Below, one piece after another: positions 15,652 through 22,108 of a stretch of DNA of 37,477 bases. Within the stretch, counting starts at the first letter, position 1; each line of letters starts with the position of its first letter. Source of the DNA: a virus; the IMG/VR virus record IMGVR_UViG_3300011116_000430, positions 1 through 37,477 of that record, one strand, 5' to 3'. Position numbers and translations under genes: made by a program. Under the pieces are notes generated by a model. That model saw only the letters and a program-made list of their open reading frames with translations. It did not search any database and was not told the DNA's origin.

Positions 15652-16312
15652 AACGATAAAATACTCGCAGAGGTTGGGCGATGTCCTTCGTTGCCTTCCA
15701 GCCTGCAAATACCTAGCAGACCAAGGCCACGAGGTATTCTTTGATTGCTTCGACCAGTATCACGGAGTTTTTGATTTGGTTAGTTATGTGAAGGCTGGGA
15801 GCAAGGGGGATGTTTTGGATTTGGAGATATGGCCGAATAGATATAACGACTTCATCAAAAGCAGAAAGACTTGGCACGATTTCGTTTATAGCCATCCAGA
15901 GATTAAGGAGGCAGACAAGACCAACATTGTCCTAGATAAGCTAGACGATAAGTCGGCCGAGGGACTACCAGAGGCTTACCACCTAGTTGCCCCTTTCGGC
16001 ATATCCCAAACATTCTACCGCAACCCACTAGAGCTTATTCAAGATGCGGTTAGAGAGCTTGGCAAAGATAGCGTGTTTGTTTTGTGCCCCCCAGATATAA
16101 AGATTCAAGGGCTGAACACCTACACGGCACAATCAGTCGAGCAGATGGTGAAGGCCATTAGGGGAGCGAATGAGTTTTGGGCGGTCAATTCTAGTCCTAT
16201 TATCATAGCCTCTGCGGTTAGGAGGGAGAAGGAAAGCAAGTTTTGGGGCGAGAAAAATGAGTCAGAAGTTCAGAATGTTTTTCACTTTCAAGGGCTAATA
16301 AGGATGGATTGA
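15641..16312 (+). CDS. Glycosyltransferase family 9/GT-B-like protein
   Basis: A 223-residue protein from the ATG at 15641. It has a heptosyltransferase-like outline: SQRLGDVLRCLPACKYLADQGHEVFF at the start (the GD-phosphate loop and first helix), YHLVAPFGISQTFYRNPLELIQDAVREL around 112-140, then FVLCPPDI and a closing ANEFWAVNSSPIIIASAV near 178-195 matching the donor-site helix. It is shorter than usual GT9 enzymes (about 330), so it may be a reduced version or a donor-binding homologue. It is the last gene of the cassette. Its TGA lies in a TTGACA just before the neck gene. Confidence 0.5.
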   Translation: MSVKTIKYSQRLGDVLRCLPACKYLADQGHEVFFDCFDQYHGVFDLVSYVKAGSKGDVLDLEIWPNRYNDFIKSRKTWHDFVYSHPEIKEADKTNIVLDKLDDKSAEGLPEAYHLVAPFGISQTFYRNPLELIQDAVRELGKDSVFVLCPPDIKIQGLNTYTAQSVEQMVKAIRGANEFWAVNSSPIIIASAVRREKESKFWGEKNESEVQNVFHFQGLIRMD

Positions 16313-16328
16313 CATAAGGGGTGGTTTT

Positions 16329-16646
16329 ATGGCTGGCAGTATCCCCACCTCCTACTTCGCAACTGACCTCTCTTATATGATTGAGGACTTGTATCAAAGC
16401 GTAACTGGTCTTGGTTCTTCTACTGTTTCTGCGTCAGTTGCCGATCTAATTACAGCAAGCGAGTTGGAGATCGGCGGCGAGGTATTTAGGGTGACTCAAA
16501 GCCTAGTAGTTTTAGCTTCTGGAATATCTGCCCCCAGCATTGGCTCGCTCTGCACAGTCAGCGGAGTGGAGCGTATGATTGGAGGATTTTCGCAAAGCAC
16601 AGATGGGCTTTCATATACCATCGAACTTGCGGAAATTACGACCTAA
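16329..16646 (+). CDS. Putative neck/head completion protein
   Basis: A 105-residue protein. It is not recognised by sequence alone; the acidic, small-residue-rich pattern (SYFATDLSYMIEDLYQSVTGLG, then beta strands to the end) resembles short head-tail connector proteins, such as the stopper or FII-like group, which lie between the capsid and tail genes. AAGGGG before the ATG serves as Shine-Dalgarno sequence. The next gene starts on its stop (TAATG). The position after the accessory cassette suggests that the cassette split an ancestral head-neck order. Confidence 0.45.
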   Translation: MAGSIPTSYFATDLSYMIEDLYQSVTGLGSSTVSASVADLITASELEIGGEVFRVTQSLVVLASGISAPSIGSLCTVSGVERMIGGFSQSTDGLSYTIELAEITT

Positions 16647-17062
16647 TGGCCTCGATAGAGATGGAGGTTGAGAACGCCCTCCTTAATGTAGTTTCTGGGA
16701 TTGGAGGGGTGAACTTCTTTACTAGCGAAAGAGGCACGGCCAGAACAATGCCGAGCGTAACAGTTCAAGCCCAAATCAGCGGTGAAGAGATTGTTCCCTT
16801 TTCTGGTGTATTCAGAACTCCAGCATCCATTACCTATGTTGCTAGGGCAGACACAACTGCACGAGCCGACTTTGATTCCAAGTTCTACGACATCCTAGAG
16901 CAACTCTATCGTGACCCAGACTTGGCGAGCTACCTTACAACCAACTCAAACATAACTTTCTATGTGGCAAAGGTAACAGATGATACCCCAGCCGTGATAA
17001 GCCAAAACCGCACTTGGTCAAGAGCTATGACCCTAGACATCATAGCAACCGCAAAAAAATGA
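16646..17062 (+). CDS. Tail completion/terminator-type protein, first of two paralogs
   Basis: A 138-residue protein with the pattern of a minor tail or tail terminator protein (U or gp17-like): helix VENALLNVVSGI at the start, strand PSVTVQAQISGEEIVPFSG, helix ARADFDSKFYDILEQLYRD and closing strands TFYVAKVTDDTPAV and WSRAMTLDIIATA. It matches the next protein along its whole length. The stop sits in A AAA AAA TGA (17053-17062), a possible minus-one shift site that would join the two. Role inferred from position before the tail tube gene. Confidence 0.55.
   Translation: MASIEMEVENALLNVVSGIGGVNFFTSERGTARTMPSVTVQAQISGEEIVPFSGVFRTPASITYVARADTTARADFDSKFYDILEQLYRDPDLASYLTTNSNITFYVAKVTDDTPAVISQNRTWSRAMTLDIIATAKK
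17053..17059 (+). other. A_AAA_AAA heptamer before stop, possible minus-one frameshift site
   Basis: The last two sense codons of the upstream gene are AAA AAA, preceded by A and followed by TGA. A minus-one slip places the ribosome on the ATG (17059) of the next gene in frame, giving a fused product of about 301 residues. The same bases also make an ordinary ATGA restart, so both outcomes are open. Confidence 0.4.
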
Positions 17063-17550
17063 CGAATAGCGTTCAAATCAATGTCGAGGATGCTTTAGAC
17101 AATCTTCTCGCAAACATTCCTAATCTCAATGTATATAAGACTAATAGGGTTGGGGCAAAGCTATTCCCATCGGCTACAATCTCAGCTTCGGTAGGAGGTC
17201 AGATTCTTGGAAACTATACCGGGGTTTATGAAGTATCCGTTGCAATCGACTACTCCGACACAGCGGCCAAGATTAGCCAAGAGGACTTTGACGCTGAATA
17301 CTGTTCAATCTTTGAGGCTTTCTACTCTGAAACTCCACCCCTATTTACCAAGATTCAAAATAACATTTTAGACACGAAGGTCTACACGGCAAGAATTACT
17401 GGTCAGACCCCAACCATTAAGACAGCTAAAAGGGCTTGGCAAAGAGGCTTAAAGATGAGCCTTATTTGTACCCCATCAGAACTAGATGATGGCTTGCGAT
17501 ACTTGGACTTCCACGAAAAGCGAAACTCTATGTATGTTGCAGTCATTTAA
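17059..17550 (+). CDS. Tail completion/terminator-type protein, second paralog
   Basis: A 163-residue protein from the ATG at 17059. An upstream ATG at 17014 would add 15 residues but overlaps the previous gene deeply. It aligns with the previous protein: VEDALDNLLANI with VENALLNVVSGI, FPSATISASVGGQ with MPSVTVQAQISGE, DFDAEYCSIFEAFYS with DFDSKFYDILEQLYR, and KVYTARITGQTP with TFYVAKVTDDTP. It carries about 25 extra C-terminal residues. A tandem duplication is the simplest origin. The two could form a mixed ring at the head-tail joint or the tail end. Confidence 0.55.
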   Translation: MTNSVQINVEDALDNLLANIPNLNVYKTNRVGAKLFPSATISASVGGQILGNYTGVYEVSVAIDYSDTAAKISQEDFDAEYCSIFEAFYSETPPLFTKIQNNILDTKVYTARITGQTPTIKTAKRAWQRGLKMSLICTPSELDDGLRYLDFHEKRNSMYVAVI

Positions 17551-17566
17551 CAAAGGATAAGGCTAT

Positions 17567-18508
17567 ATGGCACTTTCTATTTTAGACGGCAACCAGTCGG
17601 CAACTACGCTTTCAACCATCCTTTCTAGTGGGCAACATATCACCGCCCATACTGTTGTTAGCCTTGGCACTCAAGCGATTACAGATATGCGAGGTGCAGT
17701 AAGCGGAAGCGTTGTCTCTATATCAAACCTACCAGCCACCCAGCCAGTATCGATTGCGTCAGTCACAGTCGGCAACACAGTCACAATCGCTGGAACAGTC
17801 ACAGCTAACCCAACTGGCACACAGACGATTGCGGGGACGGTGACTGCAAATGTATTTGGTCAAAGCGTAATTGGTTCTACTAATTTTCCAATACCTATTA
17901 TTGGCTATGATGAAGATATAACCACGGCAGACTTTCAAATTACAGTACCAGTTCAAATTTCAAGTCTTAACGGAAGCGTTGGGTCTAGTAACCCTCTCCC
18001 CATCTCTGGTACGGTTACTGCTGGCGGCCTTTGGTTTGATGGGGCAACCAATATCCCGACCCCATTTAAGGTTGGAGAAGAAGGGGAACTTCTTACATTT
18101 TCATACTTACAAAGTGGCACAAACCGCATCGGCGTGGTGACGATTGGCGGGGGAACGGTAACAATTGGAGCAGGCACAGCCCAGATCGGCTCTGTCACCG
18201 CATCCATATCGAACAGCGTAGTTACATTCTACCCGGCACAAGGAACGACTGTAACTAATAGCAATTTTACCAGCACCACGGCTTCTACTACGCTTGTGTC
18301 GGCAGTTGCGGGCAGGGAAGTACTGACTGTGTTTAACGAGGGAGCTGGCAATCTTCACATTTCGCCCGGTGCTACCTGCACAACCGTGGCCTACCAAGTG
18401 CGTCTATCGGCTGGCGATTATTGGGAATGTCCGCAGGGGCAACTCTCCCTCGCCCATACCGCAGTATTCGCCACGGCTGGCACGGCTAGAGTGACCGAAG
18501 TAAGTTAG
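17567..18508 (+). CDS. Virion-associated beta-repeat protein (fibre-like)
   Basis: A 313-residue protein. Residues 30-120 hold imperfect repeats of the type VTIAGTVTAN and VSISNLP, and residues 195-220 more of them (VTIGGGTVTIGAGTAQIGS). Such threonine/valine beta repeats form triple beta-spirals or beta-helices in phage fibres and head spikes. The C-terminal part (SAVAGREVLTVFNEGAGNLHISPGATCTTV) resembles small receptor- or assembly-associated domains on phage structural proteins. No signal peptide. It sits between neck and tail tube genes, so it may be a head fibre or neck whisker rather than a tail-tip fibre. Function unproven. Confidence 0.5.
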   Translation: MALSILDGNQSATTLSTILSSGQHITAHTVVSLGTQAITDMRGAVSGSVVSISNLPATQPVSIASVTVGNTVTIAGTVTANPTGTQTIAGTVTANVFGQSVIGSTNFPIPIIGYDEDITTADFQITVPVQISSLNGSVGSSNPLPISGTVTAGGLWFDGATNIPTPFKVGEEGELLTFSYLQSGTNRIGVVTIGGGTVTIGAGTAQIGSVTASISNSVVTFYPAQGTTVTNSNFTSTTASTTLVSAVAGREVLTVFNEGAGNLHISPGATCTTVAYQVRLSAGDYWECPQGQLSLAHTAVFATAGTARVTEVS

Positions 18509-18517
18509 GAGTAGGCG

Positions 18518-19285
18518 ATGCCTCTCACAAAAAATCCAAGCAATATCGACAATTTTATTTTTGCCTCTGGGCGAATGAAGATGTATCGAGTTGGATTGGC
18601 TGGCTCATATACAAAGGTTACTGGTACTGGTGGCGTTGCTTCTCTTGCAAATACTGGCGGTTTCCATATGAATTTGAACGCTGGCTCTTCGGCAAGCGGA
18701 ACTTCTAAAATTGGATATTTCGACCCAACTGCGGCACTAATGACGGCAAGTGCTGGCAAGATTGACTATTCAAAGAGAATCAGATTCTCAATCGGCGGGA
18801 TGATGTATATGGCAAGCACAAATTCTGTTATCAGAATGGTATTTGGAGGAACTGGAAACGCTACTGACGCTCCTTTGGCCGGAGTCAATGGACTCACAAT
18901 CAAAGGATTTGGTGTTGAATTTGCCCTTCAATCTAGCGTGATTCAAGCAAGGTTGATTGGATATAACGCTTCGTATCTAACACCAACTTCATATACAACA
19001 TTGACGAATGGATTTGGAACAACTGCATCTGATAATAGGTTTTTTGGAGTAGTCATAGAGTCTGACGGAGGCGGAAATATCAATCTCTACGGAGCAGATT
19101 CTTCCATAAATCCAAATATAAACATTGGACAAGTTCCGCTTTTGACCCTTACTGGCGGGCCAACAAACGACACCAGCACAAATAGATTCGGGCCAGAAGT
19201 TCATTGTTCAAACTCCTCCTCTTCTCCAACGGCAAGTCCTTCTGCAATCCTTCAATCAACACATTGGCTGTTGGATGTTCAGTAA
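18518..19285 (+). CDS. Hypothetical virion protein, beta-rich
   Basis: A 255-residue protein I do not recognise. It starts with a short basic segment (MPLTKNPSNIDNFIFASGRMKMYRV) and is then rich in G, S, T and A, with a predicted jelly-roll pattern: alternating strands such as KRIRFSIGGMMYMA, GLTIKGFGVEFALQSSVIQARLIGY and RFFGVVIESDGGGNINLYG. This resembles carbohydrate-binding or lectin-type virion domains. It follows the beta-repeat protein by nine bases, so the two may work as shaft and head of one appendage. A lipoprotein gene starts on its stop (TAATG). Confidence 0.4.
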   Translation: MPLTKNPSNIDNFIFASGRMKMYRVGLAGSYTKVTGTGGVASLANTGGFHMNLNAGSSASGTSKIGYFDPTAALMTASAGKIDYSKRIRFSIGGMMYMASTNSVIRMVFGGTGNATDAPLAGVNGLTIKGFGVEFALQSSVIQARLIGYNASYLTPTSYTTLTNGFGTTASDNRFFGVVIESDGGGNINLYGADSSINPNINIGQVPLLTLTGGPTNDTSTNRFGPEVHCSNSSSSPTASPSAILQSTHWLLDVQ

Positions 19286-19404
19286 TGAAGCTGTTGTTGG
19301 TCGGCTTCTTGCTCTGCTCTTGTTCTCCACGGCATACGGACAACAACGCCCTGCCACGATATAGCGATATGGGTGCGGCTGAAGATGCGGGGAAGGTGAA
19401 ATGA
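19285..19404 (+). CDS. Small lipoprotein
   Basis: A 39-residue frame with a short signal peptide (MKLLLVGFLLCSCSP). A lipobox-like LLCSC offers Cys11 or Cys13 for lipidation, leaving a mature part of under 30 residues, charged and rich in Asp, Ala and Lys. Its start is TAATG-coupled to the previous gene and its stop is one base before the next start. Tiny lipoproteins of phages serve as spanin subunits or as surface exclusion (anti-superinfection) factors. The second role is at least as likely here because a more convincing spanin lies at 27466. Confidence 0.55.
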   Translation: MKLLLVGFLLCSCSPRHTDNNALPRYSDMGAAEDAGKVK

Positions 19405-19560
19405 ATGAGTGCAACGGAAGATCAAAACACCCCTAGCTGGCGTGACTTTATGGCAAGCCTCAAATTCCTAGAGGCCGAGGGCTATATAGAGATATTTTAC
19501 AACGATAAGGGCGAGCAGATGGTAAGGATCGCCCCCGGTGCAGAAAAAGCAAGGCTATGA
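19405..19560 (+). CDS. Small hypothetical protein (51 residues)
   Basis: A 51-residue frame starting MSATEDQNTPSWRDFM with an AAGGTG Shine-Dalgarno sequence about eight bases upstream. It has one amphipathic helix (DFMASLKFLEAEGY) followed by a short beta hairpin (YIEIFYNDKGEQMVRIAPG). It is soluble and slightly acidic. It is not recognised, but its coupled start and stop (ATGA with the next gene) within a lipoprotein/membrane group suggest that it belongs to the same small module. Confidence 0.55.
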   Translation: MSATEDQNTPSWRDFMASLKFLEAEGYIEIFYNDKGEQMVRIAPGAEKARL

Positions 19561-19811
19561 GTGCAGACCAGATTGGGGAATTAAGGGAGAGATTAGCCCG
19601 AATTGAGGAGCGGCAGACTAATATAATAGCCATCCTAGAACGCCACACTAGCGAACTAGCCCAATGGTCTAATAAGATTAACACGAAGGTAGACACCCTA
19701 GAGAGGGACGCTCACACCATCAAAACAAAGCTCTGGTTGGTTGCCCTAGTGTCGGGTGCGGTATTCTCAACAATCTGGGAGCTAGTCAAAGTCAGAGCGT
19801 TTCCTCGATAA
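19557..19811 (+). CDS. XhlA-like coiled coil with C-terminal membrane anchor
   Basis: An 84-residue protein: residues 1-58 make a long coiled coil (IGELRERLARIEERQTNIIAILERHTSEL) and residues 59-76 a membrane segment (LWLVALVSGAVFSTIWELV) followed by a basic tail. This matches the XhlA/hemolysin-type membrane proteins found in phage lysis cassettes, where they help holin and endolysin. Here it stands in the tail region, about 7 kb from the main lysis genes. The stop precedes a TTGACA with a TATGAT box, so a new transcript may begin after it. Confidence 0.6.
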   Translation: MSADQIGELRERLARIEERQTNIIAILERHTSELAQWSNKINTKVDTLERDAHTIKTKLWLVALVSGAVFSTIWELVKVRAFPR

Positions 19812-19813
19812 TT

Positions 19814-19840
19814 TGACACCCTTAAAGTAGAACTATGATT
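19814..19840 (+). promoter_or_regulatory. Candidate promoter for tail genes
   Basis: TTGACA (19814-19819) and TATGAT (19835-19840) stand 15 bases apart in the gap before the tail tube gene. The spacer is short but both boxes match sigma-70 consensus well. A GAGG-type ribosome site lies between this and the ATG at 19867. Confidence 0.4.
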
Positions 19841-19866
19841 AACAATTTTCTTGAGGTTTCAATCTA

Positions 19867-20211
19867 ATGCCAGCCACGACTATCGGCCAAGCCAATCTTA
19901 CTTTCGGACTAACAGCGGAGACCATTGGACTTGTTCAGAGCTTCTCAGAGACTCGCAATACCGAGAAGGTTGAGGCTCGTAATGCCTCTGGCGATATTAC
20001 TGGCGTAGCATACTATAACCCCACGACGGCTTACTCTATTTCGGTAGCTGTTACTGGATTGGGTGCTCTCACAGTCGGCGGTGCTTATGCGGCTCTTGCC
20101 AACGCTACTACGGTTGGAACTTGCCGAATCGACTCCATCGCCCTCAATAAGACGAATACTGGATTTGTCACAGTCGACATCTCGGCTACTGGATATCCGA
20201 ACGTAAGTTAA
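19867..20211 (+). CDS. Putative major tail (tube) protein
   Basis: A 114-residue protein rich in T, A, G and N: MPATTIGQANLTFGL, then IGLVQSFSETRNTEKVEARNASGDITGVAYYNPTTAYSISVAV and a closing TGFVTVDISATGYP. The mix of KVEARNASGDI and small strands is typical of short tail tube or decoration-type beta-sandwich proteins. The order (tube, one small gene, G/GT chaperone, then tape measure) is the standard one for long tails, which is the main evidence. At 114 residues it is on the short side for tube proteins (usually 120-250). Confidence 0.6.
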   Translation: MPATTIGQANLTFGLTAETIGLVQSFSETRNTEKVEARNASGDITGVAYYNPTTAYSISVAVTGLGALTVGGAYAALANATTVGTCRIDSIALNKTNTGFVTVDISATGYPNVS

Positions 20212-20246
20212 TAGAGGTTCTAATCCTCTAATTAAATCCTAAGATT

Positions 20247-20627
20247 ATGGAAGGTACTTCATACTGGGGAACGACAAACTTAAAAGTTGCATCGTGCGTA
20301 GCCGCCTTCGGTGGAACACTTCGACAAAACGACCCAGTAACGCATATCATTTTGGAGAACGGAACTAGGCAAGTAACATTTTGGTTCAATGGCGGTACTG
20401 GTGCAGAGGCTAAGAAGCAGATGGAATGCAAATGGTCTGATATGAGTTGCGATGTTGAGTCTCCTATTAGATATGTTCGAGCCGCACTAGAAAACAGAGA
20501 GACGCTTCTGGGATTGGTTAAAACAAAGGCCGAGCCAATCCAGATCATAAAGAGGGGGGGGCAGACGCTCCTAGTCCCATTAAACGCCAAACCAGAGCTA
20601 AAGAAGGCCATTCTAAAGGCAATATAA
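20247..20627 (+). CDS. Hypothetical protein between tail tube and tail chaperone
   Basis: A 126-residue protein, not recognised. It has a glycine- and cysteine-containing N-terminal part (NLKVASCVAAFGGTLRQNDPV), a beta pair (RQVTFWFNGGTGAEAKKQMECKW), a helix (ESPIRYVRAALENRETLLGLVKTK) and a basic end. The tract of eight G at 20554-20561 (encoding R-G-G) is prone to slippage. The next gene begins one base after its stop. The position suggests a second tail chaperone or a tail-tube partner; a variant with VRAALENRE could interact with the G protein. Confidence 0.5.
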   Translation: MEGTSYWGTTNLKVASCVAAFGGTLRQNDPVTHIILENGTRQVTFWFNGGTGAEAKKQMECKWSDMSCDVESPIRYVRAALENRETLLGLVKTKAEPIQIIKRGGQTLLVPLNAKPELKKAILKAI

Positions 20628-20628
20628 T

Positions 20629-21009
20629 ATGAGTGACATCCTAGATGACGAATTGAATGCAACCTTTGTACGCCCTAGCAGGGACTACAAGGGGCAACCC
20701 CTAGCTGAATACACCGAAGGCTCAAGGCTTTTGATGATTCAATGCAAAGACCAGCAAGACTCTTCCGTGTATTTTATCTGGTCTTTCCTCTACTTGCATA
20801 TTCTATTAGCTAAGAATAGAAAAGAGGCGATTAAGTTGGCTTGGGATAAGGACGCTTTCAGAGAAAAGGTGTTGGACTGGGTAGCAGATAAAAACTCAGA
20901 AGATCGTGAACTAGCCACAAATATCGTTTCCTCAATCATTGACGAGGCAAGTAAGGCTAGGGTGTCGGTTGTTCAAAGTGGCGAAGGAACTACACTGGGA
21001 AACGAGTAA
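20629..21009 (+). CDS. Tail assembly chaperone, G-like
   Basis: A 126-residue protein with an acidic start (MSDILDDELNATF), an aromatic middle (DSSVYFIWSFLYLHILLAKNRKEAIKLAWDKDAF) and a helical end. It has the size and place of lambda gpG, just before the tape measure gene. The last codons are GGA AAC GAG TAA, and GGGAAAC at 20997-21003 is a canonical minus-one slippery site giving a longer GT product. G and GT coat the tape measure protein during tail assembly. Role inferred from context plus the frameshift. Confidence 0.75.
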   Translation: MSDILDDELNATFVRPSRDYKGQPLAEYTEGSRLLMIQCKDQQDSSVYFIWSFLYLHILLAKNRKEAIKLAWDKDAFREKVLDWVADKNSEDRELATNIVSSIIDEASKARVSVVQSGEGTTLGNE

Positions 21010-21218
21010 CGCCAGCTTGGACGGCTTACAACTTTTTCACGCTGGCAGAAAAGACTGGTTGGAGCTTGGAATATATGTTGTGGAACATTCCAATGGCAAT
21101 TCTTAACCAAGGCACTCACACCTACTTATACGAGAGTGGCGTTAGGCTAATGAGAGAAACATCAACATCTTCATCAGAAAAGCAAGAGATAGCAAGTCTT
21201 ATGGGGATTGAGATTTAA
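20629..21218 (+). CDS. Tail chaperone GT fusion made by minus-one frameshift
   Basis: In the minus-one frame the sequence stays open from 21003 to the TAA at 21216-21218, adding 71 residues after the Asn codon (RVTPAWTAYNFFTLAEKTG, then WSLEYMLWNIPMAILNQ and a serine-rich tail). No start codon with a ribosome site would account for that frame otherwise, and without it nearly 200 bases would be empty. The predicted product is about 196 residues, in the range of lambda gpGT (about 279). The T part recruits the tail tube protein in lambda. The shift heptamer lies only six bases from the zero-frame stop. Confidence 0.8.
20997..21003 (+). other. Slippery heptamer GGGAAAC
   Basis: Read as G GGA AAC in the zero frame, it lets both tRNAs re-pair on GGG and AAA one base back. 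Lambda uses GGGAAAG at the same point of the G/T overlap. The zero-frame stop TAA is at 21007-21009. I did not find a strong stem or pseudoknot directly downstream by eye. Confidence 0.8.
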
Positions 21219-21234
21219 CACCTATACTTATAAA

Positions 21235-22107
21235 ATGAACATTCTAACCGCATCTGTCAATAAAGAGGGCGGTATTGTGTCTAACTATCCACAAGTCCAA
21301 CAAGCTCTTCAAGCCTATGTTATGGTTAGAAATCAAGCTGTATATGATTCTGTTAAAGAGAAGATGGCAAACATAGCTTTTAAGGCATCGCAAAACACAC
21401 GCCACGCCCCAAGAGATAAGATTAGGGCAGAAATAAGCGGCTTACCAATTACAAAAGATAATGGGAGGAAGCGAACTGGGAATACTCAATATGTTGGCCA
21501 ATATAAGCTAATAAATTGGCAGAGGAAAAATATGGGGCTTATTCCTCTTGGTGGGACTAAAAAGATGGTTGTTGGTATGAAGATTACAAAGAAGAAGTAT
21601 TTTAACAAGGGGCTTACAGATTTTGAAAAGGAGACTGTATATAAGTTTAAGCCAATCAAAGGAGACAAAAAATCTCCATCTGGCAACAATAAATTTATGG
21701 ATGGAAAATATAAGGGCTTTTTACAAGCAAGGGCTAGAGGCTCAAAATTCTTGAGGATTGGATGGGCTTGTGCCGCCGCCGCTTTAGGCAAGCCATTCGG
21801 TAGGGGTGACTTCGGTTCGGCCACACTAGAGAGATTATCTGGGAAGGCTTATGGTGGTGGGGCAACTATAACAAAATTAGCACCCGGAAGTAACCAGTTT
21901 ATGATATGGAATGGGGCTGGCATATTTGACTTGAGATATAAGGGAACGCCGATGAGAAGCACGAATGACATAGAAAGGGCAAGAGCCGTACAAGAGGCTG
22001 GGCTTATGCAGGGATTACAAGCTGAAATTAAATCAATGTATGAGCTTGTAATTAAAAGAAATTCGCAAGCGTGGTTTGGCAAAAAGCTGAATGTAAAGGC
22101 CGTATAA
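21235..22107 (+). CDS. Hypothetical tail protein
   Basis: A 290-residue protein from the ATG at 21235; a TTG at 21208 lies inside the GT frame and is less likely. It is basic and lysine-rich in the middle (MKITKKKYFNKGLTDFEKETVYKFKPIKGDKKSPSG), with small-residue helices (GWACAAAALGKPFGRGDFG) and a helical end. It lies between the chaperone and tape measure genes, where a minor tail protein or a tape-measure-bound protein is expected. No domain recognised. AT content is higher than in the head genes. Confidence 0.5.
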   Translation: MNILTASVNKEGGIVSNYPQVQQALQAYVMVRNQAVYDSVKEKMANIAFKASQNTRHAPRDKIRAEISGLPITKDNGRKRTGNTQYVGQYKLINWQRKNMGLIPLGGTKKMVVGMKITKKKYFNKGLTDFEKETVYKFKPIKGDKKSPSGNNKFMDGKYKGFLQARARGSKFLRIGWACAAAALGKPFGRGDFGSATLERLSGKAYGGGATITKLAPGSNQFMIWNGAGIFDLRYKGTPMRSTNDIERARAVQEAGLMQGLQAEIKSMYELVIKRNSQAWFGKKLNVKAV

Positions 22108-22108
22108 A

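Noticed and set aside
17757-17816. Short repeats (AGTCACA type) in the fibre-like gene, considered as a diversity-generating template or CRISPR-like repeat.
   Set aside because: They encode the beta repeat VTIAGTVTAN; there is no reverse transcriptase and no spacer pattern.
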